A DNA stretch of 64,000 bases from Pseudopyrenochaeta lycopersici (GCA_003313425.1 NHZP01000074.1:1-64000), one strand, 5' to 3'. Counted from the stretch's first letter, positions 35,752 to 49,400 are shown. Translations and numbers: made by a program. Notes: generated from the letters alone by a model not told the origin.

Positions 35752-36141
35752 TGTGAAGAACTTAAAAGCTATTGGTAAGGATAACTAATAAGTCCGTAAG
35801 GTTAGTTCTCTAGGATAGAGTAAGAGACTAGATAGAAGGGGTTTAATACTAAGACAGTAAGAGGGTGCTTTTATAAAGAGTACTAAGGTTAAGAATAATT
35901 AGTATTACTATTACTATACTATAGAGTATAATATTAAGTTAAATATAATAAGCTATAAGGGTTTATTATAGTAATCTATATATATAACGCGCTCGTTACG
36001 CTTACTGCGAGCGCTGCGAGCGCTTGTCCTTAGTAGAGCGAGCGGCTACGTAACGTGTAATAGAGTAGAACACTAGCGCTTCCTAATTAGTCGCTAGCTT
36101 CTAAGGCTCTTCCTCCCTGTCTAGGATCCTAGATCCTAACA
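35752..36141 (-). repeat. Gypsy-5 LTR, type A (left, 3' in element sense)
   Basis: In element sense it runs TGTTAGGATCTAGG…TTCACA. Contains the CpG-rich GCGAGCGCTGCGAGCGC segment (35995-36035). Confidence 0.92.
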
Positions 36142-36169
36142 CTATTCTATTCCTTCTTTAGGATTTATC

Positions 36170-36720
36170 TTAAATTACGTAATATCTAGCTAGATTAGTT
36201 TAAAAGCAGCGTACCCTACGTCTATAGTAATATAAGATAAAATATTATCTAAGTCCTAGATTCGTAATCTACGTCTTTATAACAAAATCCTCTATACTAA
36301 AACTATTACTAAATTTACTTATAATAAGTATTTTAGAGATAATATTATTTATTATATTATACTAAATTTAAACTTAAAATATACTAAATATACTTATTTA
36401 GAGAAGCTGTATATAAATATATCTTAAGCTTCTCTAAACAAAACTTATAATAAGTACTAGAAGAAGGTAGATAATAATAAGAAGTTATTAGTAACTATAA
36501 TTATATAGTTACTTTAGAATCAAGTAATTTTAAAATAAGTAGAAGAAAGGGCGTAGAAGAAGGCGTTATATCTTACGTTAGAGATACATAATAACAGAGA
36601 GTTAGAGTTCGCTAAGGAAGCTACTTATCTAGCTATTAAAACCTTAGTTAGTTTCTCTCTAATAGTATAGTCTACTATAGGTGCCTTAGATTAACTAGTA
36701 GCTTTAGTAGAGCCTAGGTA
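36170..36720 (+). pseudogene. Antisense frame between Gypsy-5 pol and its 3' LTR
   Basis: On the plus strand, opposite to pol, a helical protein is readable with mostly Gln-type stops: IPSLGFILNYVISS, then NKYFRDNIIYYIILNLNLKY, then LYLTLEIHNNRELEFAKEA. Fungal Gypsy elements sometimes carry an extra frame here. No family recognised. Confidence 0.45.
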
Positions 36721-36779
36721 GGCTCCTACCTTCTAAGTTTATTATCTCTTTTTCTTAGCCTCCTCTCTTTTCTAGTATT

Positions 36780-39700
36780 CTCTAATTTTTTCTTAGTAGT
36801 TTCTTAGGTATTCTAGTAGTTCCTACGTACTCTCTAAGCTTAGGTATCCCTTCTATTTAACTAGGTAGCTAAAGCTTAGCTCTAGGTTATTAACTCTTCT
36901 ATTTTACTAGTACCCCTAGATTTTCTTAACTTTAAACTTATTTTCTTCCTCTAGGTTATATTAGAATATTTTCTATAATAGTATTATAGAGTTAGCTAGT
37001 TCTAGCTTAGAGATATAAAAGTATAGGTAGATCTTTATATATAGTAGTAGCTTAAGTATATAATTTATAGGTCTGTTTTATTCTTTAACTAAAAATAGTC
37101 TAACCTTAATATAATTAAGTCCCTTACTTAGTTACTTATTACGTAGATTCTTTATAAGTAAGTATACTTTATCCTCCTCTTTTAGCTAAAGTACTATTTT
37201 TCTTTTCTTATTTTAGTAAGAGATACTATTACGTTATACTTTCTTACAGTTCTCTTAGAGTTATTTATATATTTTCTTTATTTCTCTAGCTATTTTTATA
37301 GCTACTTTAGCTTTTCTACTAAGATATAACTTTATAAAGAGATTAGGGTATCTCCTATAGTTAGTAAAGAATAGCGTCTTTCTAGTTAATTCTAATAATT
37401 TATTATTATAGGCTAGTTATACTATTAGTAATAATAAGACCTAATTATTTTATTATTAATTACTATAAATCCTTAGGTAAGTTTTTATAGTTCTAATTAT
37501 TCTTTCTATCTATTTATCTATCTATAGGTAATAGGCTGTTAACAACTTTCTCTTTATCTCTATTATAGCTATTAGTATAGACTAGAAGTTAGATATAAAA
37601 AGCTTATCTCTATTACTTATAATAGATTTAGGTATACTATAATATTATATTAGTCTATCTAGAATAATAAACGCTAGCTATTCTATATTATAGTTATTCC
37701 TAAATAGTATTATTTCTACTACTTTTATAAATCTACAGACTATATTAATAATATTATTATACTTAATTCTTATTATAGAATCTTTAGATAGTAGTAACCT
37801 TATTATAAAGTTTATAAAAATATCTACTTAAGGTTTATTAGGTAGCTCTATAGCTTATATTTCTCTATATAGTATATAGGTACTATATTTATTCTTATAA
37901 TAGTCTGCATATTTTTTAATAAACTATTCAATCTTAATCTTTATATTCTTAAAGCTATAGTATTACTATATAAGCTCTATTATTCTTTTAATTCTAGGGT
38001 AACTATATACTAGGTTATTATATTATTATTAGATAATTACTTCTTATAGTTCTTTAGGTACTTTAGATATAATTATTATAGTATTATATAATAACTTATT
38101 AAGTCCTAGGCTTCTATTCTAGTTTACTTAAAAAATAGTATTATTAACTATTACTTTTATTTCTATAATATCTAGTCTATAGCTAAAAGTATTAGCTCTA
38201 CTATTATTCTTTCTTAGCGTATATATAATCTTAAATTTATATTATCTTAATATTTTAGCCTATCTAACCTGTCTTTAGTTTAAAGTTTTAGTAGTAGTAG
38301 AGTTAACTAAGTTCTTATAATCTATAAATATTATAAGATCTAAGTAGCTTTTTATATAGATCTACTAGTAGTTAAGAGTATTAATAACTACTATAAGCTC
38401 TTTATTATATACGTTATAGTATTCTTTAGAGTCTATAAATTTTCTAGAGTAGTAAGTAATTAGGTGCTATTTCCTATTATATTCTTATTTAGCTATTACT
38501 CCTAGTATAAGGTCTAAGGTATCTATTTTAAACTATAAAAGTTCTCCTATTTAGAATATAATTAATACTAGTAGTATAATATAGGCTTTCTTAAGTATCT
38601 AAAATACTTTTCTTTATTTATTTTTCTATTCTTATTTTATCTTTTTCTTTATAAGTTTAGTAAGTAAAATAGATTTTTTAGAGAAGTCCTTAATAAACTA
38701 TTAGTTAAAGTTAATAAATCTTATAAATAATTATATATCTTTAACTATTTTAGGCTTAAGCTATTCTTTTACTACTCTTATTTTTTCTTTACTTATCTTT
38801 ACTCTATATATACTTACTATATATTCTAAGAATTTAACTTCTTTTTTATAGAACTTATATTTCTTAGGTTTAAGTAGTAAACTAAATCTTTCTAAGTAAG
38901 TAAGAACTATTTTAACGTACTTAATATATTCCTATAGATTATTAGAGTATATAAGGATATTATTAAGGTATATAATAATAAATATATCTAGGTATTTTAT
39001 TAATACGTTATTAATAAGTACCTAGTATATAGCTAGTACGTTAGTAAGACTAAAAGGTATTACTATATACTTATAGTAGCTGTAATATATTCTAAACGTA
39101 GTCTTCTATTCTTTACCTTCTTTTATATAAATAAGGTTATATACCTCTCTTAAGTCTAATACTATAAAGACTTTTATAAAAGCTAGTTAATTTTATAATT
39201 CTACTATATTTAGTAAAGAGTATTAGTTCTTTATTATAATATTTATAAGTTTCTAGTAGTTAATATATAATCTTAACTTCTTATTTTTCTTTAGTATAAA
39301 TAATATAAGGTATCCTACTAGGAATTATAATTCCTTAATAAATCCCTTTTTTAAGTTTATTTTAATATATTTATATAGAGTTTTAAGTTCTTTTTCTAAT
39401 AGACTATAGATTAAGCTAAAAGTTAGTTACTTTCTTTCTTATAAGATAATCTTATAATCTTAGAGTTAATATTTAGATAATACTTTTATACTTATCTTTT
39501 CTTAAAAGAGTAGCTTATATTCTTTATACTTATTAGAGATTACTAGAGTTACGCTTTACTCCTTAACTTTAGCTTATTAGTCTAAGGGCTTCTTATTAGT
39601 ACCTACTAAGTTAGACTCTTATATCTTAAGGTTATCCTTATTTAAAGTAAGAATTCCTATTATTATCTTCTTATCTACCTAGGTACTTAGCTGCAGCGTA

Positions 39701-40060
39701 GGCTTACTTATAGTTACGTCTATTCTATAGTATTTAAATAAGAACTTTTTCTTTTTTTAATCTATATCTAGACTATATTCTCTTAACTATAAGAGTTCTA
39801 GTATTATGTTATATTATAATAGTCTAAAGACGTCTAGGTTAATTATCTCCCTGTAGTTCTAGATAATAAGTTATCTATTCTATACTTCTTATATAATTAC
39901 AGACTTAGATAGTATAGGTTATCTATTAGCTACTATTAATAGATATAGTACTAATTTTAGTAATAGAGTAAGACTAGCTTATTCTATTACTTGCGTAGAA
40001 ATATAGCTTTATTATACTCTAGAATCTACTAGTACCTTTATCTAGTTTCTATTAAGCTTA
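36780..40060 (-). pseudogene. Gypsy-5 pol relic
   Basis: Mirror of the Gypsy-3 pol: chromodomain (about 36850-36890), integrase (37100-38000), RNase H (38380-38480), reverse transcriptase (38650-39400; YLNNILIYS near 38945-38985, both catalytic Asp now Asn) and protease (about 39985-40040). The same Gln/Trp-to-stop pattern occurs, with no frameshift noticed. Confidence 0.88.
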
Positions 40061-40899
40061 ATATTTAGCTTAAAGAGTCCTTATGCGCCTATTATATATA
40101 AAGTTTATAGTTCTTACTTATTAGTATGCGCGACTCTAAAAAAGATTCCTCCTAGTACCTATTTATTATCTTAACGTCTTTATACTTAAAGTAATTAGAG
40201 TTAAGCTACGTTTACTATTATTACTAATTATACTCTCTATTAAAGACTAGCTATATTACTATAGTAGCTGCAAAGTTATTATTCCTTAGAAAATAGAGGA
40301 TAGTCTTCTTATCCTATAAGTAGTTATTATAATTACCTTTAAGATAGTTATACTATTAGTACTTACACTAGTAAAATAAATAAGGAAAATATCCTTATTT
40401 TATTTTACTAGAATAGTATATTATATACAGGTCTATACTATAGAAAGACTAGTAGATAATACTATAGCGTTAATTACGTAGGTCTATTAAATAGTTTAGT
40501 ATCCTCTTCTATAGTCTCTAGCGTATAGTATATAGGGCCTAAGCTGCCTTTGCGTGCTTATATAATTTCTTAACTTCTTCCTCTATAAGAAGCTAGTAGG
40601 AGTTAACGTTTTCTTTATTATCCTCCTAATATAGTTATTATTTAAGCTAAGTATAAGCGTCTTACTTCTTACTATCTATAAGTATAATCTTACTATAAGA
40701 ATTAACTTAGAGGTACTCTTACTATACTAAGTCCTTAGTACTTAGTATATAAAAAGTATCTTTCTATATTAGTAGTAGTATTATTTAGTATTATAATATA
40801 TATTTAGGGGTCTTAACTACTATAGGTTCTAGTACCTATATTTATCTAGCTTATTAAAGTTTCTATAGCGCGTCCTTAATACTTACAGGTTACTATACT

Positions 40900-42300
40900 T
40901 TCTTAGCTCTTTCTACCTATTCTTATATTACCTTTATATAATATTTAAAGTAATAGTAATATTCCTATAATATATTTTATATTACTTATTTAGCTAAGAT
41001 AATTATACTTATTCCTTATATTATAGCTGCTTCCTATTCTTCTAAAGTTAGTATATTAATATACTATACCTTATATATATACTACGCGCGTAGTTAGTAG
41101 TTAAGTTCTATAATATCTTTTTCTACTTCTATAGGCGTTAATAGCCTTAAAGTTCTTAGTTAATATTAGTTCTAGAAGTTCTTTATTTTTTATTCTTTAG
41201 TTTAGAGTACTATAGTATTACTAAAGTCTTTTATAGTATCTTTATAAACTAGAGATAAGGAGCTATTACTTTCTTCCTTATCTTTACTATACTAGGTTCT
41301 AGGAATTCTTTTCTTAGTAAGTTCTTAGTAAGGTAGTAGTAATATCTCTATATCTTAAGCTTTTTCTTCTTAAGTTATAATAACTTCTTATATTTTATTA
41401 TTACTATTTTCTTCTTTTATAACTATTATATTAATCTAAAGAGTTACTTTATTCTTCTTTTTATAGTCTTTAGCTATATAGCCTTTCTTATTATAGTTAA
41501 AATAGGTTATTTCTTTCTTCTTTCTCTTCTTACCTAACTTTCCTCTATTAAGGTTATCTAGATATATTACCTTAGATCCCCTAGACGTATAGTGTCCTAG
41601 GATCCCTTATAGCTACTATTAATAACGTAGGTAACTACTGTTAGACTTATTATAATAATCTCTTTATAATTTCTTATCTTCTTTTATTTATCTAGGTTAT
41701 TATCTTATAAGTTACACGTAAAGCTTATAGAGCTCTATATCTAGTTAGATAGTTTTATTAATTAGGTTATCTAGTATTATAATCTTCGTGCCTGTACGCA
41801 TAAGCTTAGTCTAGACGTCTGCTTTTAGGCCTTATTTATATATAGTTTTTAGGGTATTATTATTCTAGCTAGTTTATCTAGTATACCCTAGAAATTTATT
41901 AGTATAGTTAGCTGCAGACTAGGTTTATTACATATTTTAAATCTTTTATTCTGCGATAGTTACCTCGTTTAGGAGTCTAAACGCTTAACGCATGCATGCT
42001 TTAAATCTGCTTATCTCTTTAAACATAGTAATTAGTTCTTAAGGTTTCTTATCGTCGCCTATATACTTAACTAGGTAGGGTTTTACCTATTTAGCAGCTT
42101 TACTTCTTATATAGCTAAATATAAGTACTGCTTAGTTATTATTATCTATAGTAGTTACATTAAACTTAAAGAACAGATCAAATTAAAGTAACTATTCTTT
42201 AAGTTTATATTAATCTCTATAGAAGAGGTCTAGTTTAGCAACAGCGTTACCTAGCCTAGTAGTATAGTAGTTCGTATTTTCTATCTTAGTATTACTTATC
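40900..42300 (-). pseudogene. Gypsy-5 gag relic
   Basis: Homologous to the Gypsy-3 gag. The zinc knuckle near 41465-41510 reads FNYNKKGYIA on the minus strand, with metal-binding Cys/His changed to Tyr. A GATCCC/GGATCTAAGG stretch near 41570-41610 differs from Gypsy-3 and is less RIPped. Confidence 0.75.
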
Positions 42301-42316
42301 TTAAGAGTGTTTAAAG

Positions 42317-42706
42317 TATAAAGAACTTAAAAACTATTAGTAATGATAACTAATAAGTCTATAAAGTTAGTTCTCTAGGATAGAGTAAGAGACTAGATAG
42401 AAGGGGTTTAATACTAAGACAGTAAGAGGGTGCTTTTATAAAGAGTACTAAGGTTAAGAATAATTAGTATTACTATTACTATACTATAGAGTATAATATT
42501 AAGTTAAATATAATAAGCTATAAGAGTTTATTATAGTAATCTATATATTTAACGCGCTCGTCGCGCTTGCTGCGAGCGCTGCGAGCGCTCGTCCTTGGCA
42601 GAGCGAGCGGCCACGTGACGTGTGACAGAGTGGAACACTAGCGCTTCCTGATTGGTCGCCAGCTTCTGAGGCTCTTCCTCCCTGTCCAGGATCCCAGATC
42701 CTAACA
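42317..42706 (-). repeat. Gypsy-5 LTR, type A (right, 5' in element sense)
   Basis: Its U3 half (42550-42706) is almost free of RIP changes (GCGCTCGTCGCGC, CACGTGACGTG, GATCCCAGATCC kept), whereas the R/U5 half is mutated. Followed by GTAAA. Confidence 0.92.
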
Positions 42707-42711
42707 GTAAA

Positions 42712-44608
42712 TCCCTAGTACTACTAGATAGGTCTCTAGTATTATAGTATACAGGCAAGTTAGCTTTATATAGCTATTAATACAGAGCTTTACTATAATA
42801 TAGGAGGTAATTAGTCCTCCTTAGAACTCTATTCTATCTACTATATACAGTCAGAATAGTTTATTAAGGGTTTTTAGCTTAAACTTAGTAGTTATAGCCT
42901 ATTCCTAGTTAACAAAGTCTCCCTTAGCTCTACTATTAATAAGGTAATAGGCTATATATGTGTTAATTTAGTTTTCTAGTTTATTATTATTAAGTTTAGT
43001 AGGTAGTACTAGTGCTTAGGACTGTATATAGAGCTCCTACTCTATACTAACTCTTTATACTACTACTACAGATATTTTATAGGTGCGTAGTTCTTAAGTT
43101 AGTAGGCAACTTACCTCTAACTTAGCTCTTTTAGCGGGCTCTAGGACTATTTTAATTATTATAACTACTATAAACTCTATAAAGATAACTATTATAAGGT
43201 TTAGCTTATTCCTTTTATTATAATATAGAACTTATAGTTATCTAGTTCTAGGTATTATACTATAAAGTAGTCTTTAGACCTATAGTAGTAGTATTTATAG
43301 TATTTCTTATAGTCCTTTTAGTATTAGCCTATCTTCTGTAAGTAGCTTAGGTCTATCGCGTCTAGGCTAGTTAGTAGCCTATTCTTAGTTATAGTATGGC
43401 CTACTATAGCTCTCCTCTATTTTAGGTAGTACGTATTTATAATAGATCTACGCTAGCCTACTATTACTATATAGTAGCGTCTATAGTTCTTAAGGTTCTA
43501 TAAGTACTCTAATAACTTATTATAGTTTAGGCTTAGCAGTAGATTATAAAGAAGTATCTCCTATAATTCCTATAAAACAGCGTTTTCTAGTATAGTTAGT
43601 AGTAACTCGTCCTGTAGATTACTCTTAGCGCTTAGCTACTAGAACTCTATAAAGAATATACTAAATTTCTAGCTTTACTAGTAGAGCGTAAATAGTACTA
43701 TATAGGCGTTACAGGCCTAGTTTAGGTTACTATATACCTATTCTAGTATTTCTAAGATCTCCTTATGTTGCAAACAACGCGCTGTGACCTGGGGTACGGT
43801 AGGCTCACGTGCGCGCTCACGTGCGCGCTCACGTGCGCGCTCGCGCACGCGTACACGCTGCTCACGCTCCTACCGTACAATGGCCCCTGTAATAGGCCGT
43901 GCTCAGCTCTCCTTTATATAGCTGGCTCTCAAAGCCTCCTAGACAAAACAGTGGTCCATCTCATAGATCACCTGGGTAACTGTTTCCAAGCTCCCCCTTT
44001 TTCCTCCACACCTTATAATCTAATAATATATAGACTCCTTCTTTTATATATAGTAGTATTTATTTATAAGGCGTGCTCTCTAGGCAGCTGTTTACGTAGG
44101 CTATTTAGGCCTCTGTAGTAGGGAAATAGTCTTAGTTTATTATTATCTTTATATAAATCTAGGCTATAAACCTATATAAGTTATTTTAGTTACCTTTAAA
44201 CTTATTAGGATTAGGGAGTTATTCTAATAGGTGCCTTATAGTAGGCGTAGTAGTTCCTGTTAAGGTTAGGATTTAGGTAGTCTAGCGCCCTTATTCTATT
44301 TCTTTTATTTTCTTATATAGCTTAATCTATAGCTCTATAAGCTTATCTATTACAGCTTAGTTTTCCTACTTCTAGTACTATACTACCTTCTTTAGGCTTT
44401 ATACTTCTACTATTAGGGCTTACACTTATACTACTAAGTATATTACTTTTATATTCTACTATAATATTTCCTCTATAGTCTTATTTAACTAAATAATCTT
44501 TTTATACTATCTATTTTAGTCTTCTTAGTACGCCTATAGAAATAGTTCTATTATTCTTAGAAGGGTATAGTAGAATAGTAGTTCTAATATATTAGGGGAG
44601 CTACGTAA
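42712..44608 (-). pseudogene. Gypsy-4 5' interior and gag relic
   Basis: AT/TAG-rich sequence between the Gypsy-5 target site and the Gypsy-4 right LTR. By position it should hold gag on the minus strand, but no motif is clear enough to name. A solo LTR interrupts it at 43766-44010. Confidence 0.45.
43766..44010 (-). repeat. Solo LTR S1 with CACGTGCGCGCT tandem repeats
   Basis: Starts TGTTGCAAACAACGCG, ends TTCCTCCACA, with CCTTA on both sides (43761-43765, 44011-44015). About four 12-base units (GCTCACGTGCGC) occur near 43800-43845. A TATATAAAG-type box on the minus strand (near 43910) sets the orientation. It is GC-rich and essentially unmutated. No internal region or partner LTR adjoins it. 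Confidence 0.92.
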
Positions 44609-44832
44609 TATTAGGGGGTAGAGGTAGTAGGCGGGGTTAGAGCTATTTTAGGTAGGCAGGGTATCTATATTACTTATAAGAGGGTAGTTGTAGGCAGTAT
44701 AGACTAGATTATAAGACGTAGCTTAAGGAGCTACGTACAGCTATAGGGGTCTAACTTATATCTACCGAATCTACGGTGTTCTGTGCGGCCTTAGCAGCCC
44801 TTATATGTTTAGGCTGCAGCGGCACCGTGACA
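44609..44832 (-). repeat. Gypsy-4 LTR (right, 5' in element sense)
   Basis: Starts TATTAGGGGG (TG changed to TA) and ends CGGCACCGTGACA, followed by CCTAG. Its last 70 bases are less RIPped than the left copy. Confidence 0.9.
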
Positions 44833-44940
44833 CCTAGAAGAATATAAAGAATTTAGAGATATATTTACTAAGTATAAATTTTTAAATAAAGAGATAGAAT
44901 TTCTAAGATATATAGTTAGAAGATAAGGAGTATAGATTAG

Positions 44941-45304
44941 TGTGGAGGAAAAAGGGAGAGCTTGTCAACAGTTACCCAGGTGATCTATGAGATGGACCAC
45001 TGTTTTATCTAGGAGGCTTTAGGAGAGCCAGCTATATAAAGGAGAGCTGAGCACGGCCTATTACAGGGGCCATTATACAGTAGGAGCGTGAGCAGCGTGT
45101 ACGCGTGCGCGAGCGCGCACGTGAGTCTACCTTCAGGTGTCTCCTGCGTGAGCTTGCCCATCAGCTTGCACGTGAGCGCGCACGTGAGCGCGTACGTGAG
45201 CGCGCCCTTGAATGCACACAAAAGACGTCTCTCCAGGGTAAGCTCCTACGTCAGCGCGCACGTGAGCCTACCGTACCCCAGGTCACAGCGCGTTGTTTGC
45301 AACA
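44941..45304 (+). repeat. Solo LTR S2, longer allele of S1
   Basis: Starts TGTGGAGGAAAAAGGG, ends GTTGTTTGCAACA, flanked by ATTAG (44936-44940, 45305-45309). It is 364 bp against 245 bp for S1; the extra length is in the GTGAGCGCGCAC repeat zone (45100-45275). The TATA-like box GCTATATAAAGGAGAGC is at about 45030-45046. Almost no RIP. Confidence 0.93.
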
Positions 45305-46041
45305 ATTAGTAAATCTAATATTAAGATAATCTAAGAATAAAAGATACTATAAATAGTTAAGAATAATTAGTTATTCTTAAAATTTATTAACTTTAATTAA
45401 TAGTTTATTAAAGACTTCTCTAAGATTATAGTACTCTTAATAAGACTAATAAAGAAGGAAGAAAAATAAGACTAGATTAAAGAATAGTAGTAGGCTTTTA
45501 AAATATTAAAAGAATTATATACTACTAAACTAGTACTTATATTATTTACTAGTAGATAGCTACTAAGAATAGAAATAGATATATTAGATCTTATAATTAG
45601 AGTAGTAGTCTTACAGAAAAAGATAGGAAATAGCACCTAATAGCGTATTACGTATAGAAGTTCTTATAAGTAGAAGAATAATATAATATTTATAATAAAG
45701 AACTTATAGCTATTATTAACGCACTATAATATTAGAGAGTATATATAGAGTTACTTAAAACTTACTATTTATATAGACTACTAGAACCTAATATACTTTA
45801 TAATAATAAAATAAATTAATTAAAGATAAGTAAGATAGTTAGAACTTCTAAGATAATATAAGTTTAAGATTATATATATACTACGAAAAGAAAATAGAAG
45901 AGTAGACGCGCTAAGTAAGAGATATAATATAGTAGGGAAGAAAACTAAAGTTTATATAGTATTCCTAAAAATAAATAAAGATAGAAGCTTAGGACCTTTA
46001 TAAGAATATTACGTAATTTTAAAAATATAAGTAGAAGTCCT

Positions 46042-46263
46042 TTGTTAGATACAAGATGGGTGCCCGGAAAGAGTATGCTGTTAGATCTATAGCACAGCAG
46101 CGAGCGTACGCGATACTGCATTGTAGCACATAGCTCAGGTGTAACTACTTAGCACACACACTACATAAAAAGGACAAAAAATAGAAAAGAACTCGGACAG
46201 CATCAATATAATAAAATAAAACCCATTAACATACCTCATCGTATTTAAGCATTCTATCTAATA
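46042..46263 (+). repeat. Copia-1 5' LTR
   Basis: Contains a CATAAAAAGGACAAAAAATAG stretch near the expected promoter. Ends TCTAATA where the 3' copy ends TCTGACA. Confidence 0.93.
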
Positions 46264-46429
46264 ATTAAGAGTCTTACTGTCTTAATTACACTCTAAAATA
46301 ATATCGCTGTTAATAATACAAGAACTAACTGTAATCCTAATAGACTATACGACGTACACGCTATAGCTATAACAGCTAGAAACGCGATGCGTCTCCCTTA
46401 ACGTATAGGAATAGATAGATCCTACTCAG

Positions 46430-49400
46430 AATATTCCTCTAAAAACAAAACTAAGAATCCTAACTAAGCTAGATATTACGAAGTATAAGAGAAAGATAAT
46501 ACTTAGTAATAATAATAACAGGGCACCTCTGCAACTAGAGGCCCTATCTAAGCTCTTAATAAATAGCCTTAAGGCGTAGAAGGAGGACACTAACTTCTAT
46601 AAACTCCGCCTTAAGTTATATAAGATAGTAGACAGAGACTATTACGAAGAACGGGCGAATATAGATAAAGTAGTAGTATATATCTAATAATCTGTATTAC
46701 CTTACCTTATAAAGAACTACTATAAGCTAGGTAAACTAATTTAAACGTAGCTTATTAGCCTAAAATAAACAGTTAGAATAGACGCTAAAGAAGAATAGTT
46801 ACGAGCACGTTACTAATACCTAGCCGCACTTAAACTAATAAGACAGCCTAGGAGTTAGGACACCTAGCTCTTAGAATACGACTACACCGCAATAAACGCA
46901 GAGACTAAAGGGGTCGCTAAAATATAGAATATATAAGATATTATATAAGACTTTCTTAACTTAGTTATAAAGATAGCGCTAACCTAGGTAATAATATTCT
47001 AAGACTATAGTTAGTAAGAATAAAATATAACTTATAAAGAAATAATAAAACGCTTCTAAGAATATATAAGTAAGTACTACTCTTTAAAAGGGAAGTAGTA
47101 AAGGGGCGCCTCTACTATAAGGAATACTTTATTTCTTACTGCTAGTAGTAAATCTACCTTAGGCACTAATAGAGACGCCTCTTATATTACTAATAGCGCA
47201 CTATCTACTCTAACTATATAGGGGAGTTAAGGAAGACCTTATTAAAAATAAACTTTTAGTTAAAATACTATATCTAAGCAGTCCCTAATAGGGGATACAG
47301 CAGCAGCTAAAGGAGTAAAATACCCTACTTATAAATAACGCTATAGACTAGAGAATTGTTACTATATCTATATAAATAAAGCACTAGAGTAGTTTATACC
47401 TTACTTAGGAATTACAGCGATAGTAAGGCACTAACTAGAATATAACGCTAACCTGCAAGAACAGCTTAGGAGCGGGAAAAGAGCTCGCATAAAAATACTA
47501 ACTATTAAAATGTTAACGTCTTAGACACCTAAAATATCTATAGAGTAACTAGAGGGACAGAAGATTTTAATAATTAATGCTGCCTTAACTACTATATTAT
47601 TTTAAGTAGAAGCTTTAGACTATCTACTAAGGTACTTATTTATTTTAGACTTAGGATCTATAATATATATTACAAATAATCGTAACTAAGTCTAAGACCT
47701 CCGTCTGCCTATAGCTGTAGACTGTATTTAGGCTAGAAATACACGGATCTAGATATAAGGATATAGATCAGTCCTGCTTAACCTTATTAGACTGAACGGG
47801 CTAACTAAACTTAAACTGCGCAACGTAGCCTAGTGTCTAGACATCCCATGTAATTTAGTCTCTTTTAGACTACTTAGATAGTAAGGGATGTAGTAGGATA
47901 ACTAGAGTAACCCTACTACTCTAAAGAGACGGGATAACACTATAATTACATACCTAAAGGAGGCACATAGCTAATAGATACTTAAGCATTAGAATAAGGG
48001 TAAAGCCGCCTTCTTTATAAAAGTAATTAACTCCCGCACTAAGTAATTAGTATAAAAGGCCGACGCTATGCAGTAGTATAGGCGAATAGGACACCTAGGA
48101 CTAGCAGTAATCGAGCACTTAGTCTAATAATCTAAAGGGGTGCGCATTAAAGGAATTACTACTGTATAATGTAACGTATGTAGAAGAGCTAAGACTAGAC
48201 GCTAGATAAGACGTACATACTAAGTAAATAACTAAGGCCCTAGGGAAAGACTCGCTATTAACTTCTATACGTACAAGGAAAGAAGTTTAATAAAAGAGAA
48301 GAGTTAGATGCTAGTTACTAATTAGTACTCTAGTTTTATATAGGATTTCTACTTTAAGGATAATTAACTTAGAAAGTCTATTATTAAGTTTCTAGATATT
48401 ATTGTCTGCTTCCTAAAGAAGTAGTATAATATTATAGTTAAGGTTATTAAATATAATAGAGAGATCGCGACTACTAAACCTAAAGTTTTAAGATAGTGTA
48501 CTACGCGCTTAATTTAATTAGAGCCCTCTACCCTATATACTTAATCCTAGAATAGTAGAGCTAAATGCTTAGGGGGTGTAGTAAAAGATAAATCGCGCAC
48601 AATATAATTAGACGTAAACCTACTATAAGAACTATAGCTAGAGATTATATAAGCAGTAGTATACCTATATAATTAAATACTAAACTACTTAAACGCCTAG
48701 AAGTTACCCTACGAAGTTTTCTTTACTACAGCAGCCCTATATAATAGTATAATTACCTCCCTATAGAAACTAAATTAAGCCTATCTTAAGGTATATAGTT
48801 ATAAGGTATTCGCCCTTACTAACAATACACTTTAAGGCAAATTATAACTCTAACGTCTTAACCCTAGAGTATAGATAGGATACCTTATTAGATACTAATC
48901 CTCTAATATCTACAGAATCTAGATTCTATCTATAGCTAAAGTAATTAGCACTTAAGATGTAGTGTTTAATAAAGAATTACTATTTAATAGGAAGACAGAA
49001 GACCTTATAGATAACCTTATACACAGCACGTTAAATAAAATAGCTATATAGATAAGGATAGTTAAACTGCTAGAACTAACCTATAAGGAACTAGAGACCT
49101 AAACATTCTATAAAGACGACACTATTTAAGACTCTAAAATAACCTAGTAAGATAACTAACTAGGTTACTATTAAGGGAGGAAGATTAACTACACTTACCT
49201 CTCTCTACTAACTACTCTGCTGCTAGTAGCTCTGCTTACGCAACTATTATCTAGCGAGCATTAAGGAGATAGCTAAATAACATCTAGCTTATTAAAAACA
49301 ATTCCTTAGGAAGCAGCCTTTATAGCGGGCACCTAAGTAGGGCACGTTAGAACCTATAATAGGAAGATAATTAATAAGGCCTAGATAAAGTAAATATTAA

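Larger units (their letters stand above)
35752..42706 (-). mobile_element. Gypsy-5: Ty3/Gypsy LTR retrotransposon (minus) inside Gypsy-4
   Basis: Two 390-bp type-A LTRs (35752-36141, 42317-42706) are flanked by GTAAA (35747-35751 and 42707-42711). The minus-strand interior is homologous to Gypsy-3 in full gag-pol order, with total length 6955 bp. The LTRs are type A on both sides and the duplication is perfect, so this is the intact reference for the family that is recombined in Gypsy-3. Confidence 0.95.
31575..44832 (-). mobile_element. Gypsy-4: Ty3/Gypsy LTR retrotransposon (minus) with three nested insertions
   Basis: Two 224-bp LTRs (31575-31798 and 44609-44832) lie between direct copies of CCTAG (31570-31574 and 44833-44837). 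The pol relic reads on the minus strand to the left of the nested Gypsy-5, and the gag side is on the right. Nested within are a 466-bp insert (34135-34600), Gypsy-5 (35752-42706) and a solo LTR (43766-44010). Net length is about 5.6 kb, normal for the group. Confidence 0.93.

Noticed and set aside
45088..45329. Three overlapping frames in the GC-rich stretch
   Set aside because: They lie inside the solo LTR S2 and are produced by its GTGAGCGCGCAC repeats; open in several frames because of GC content.
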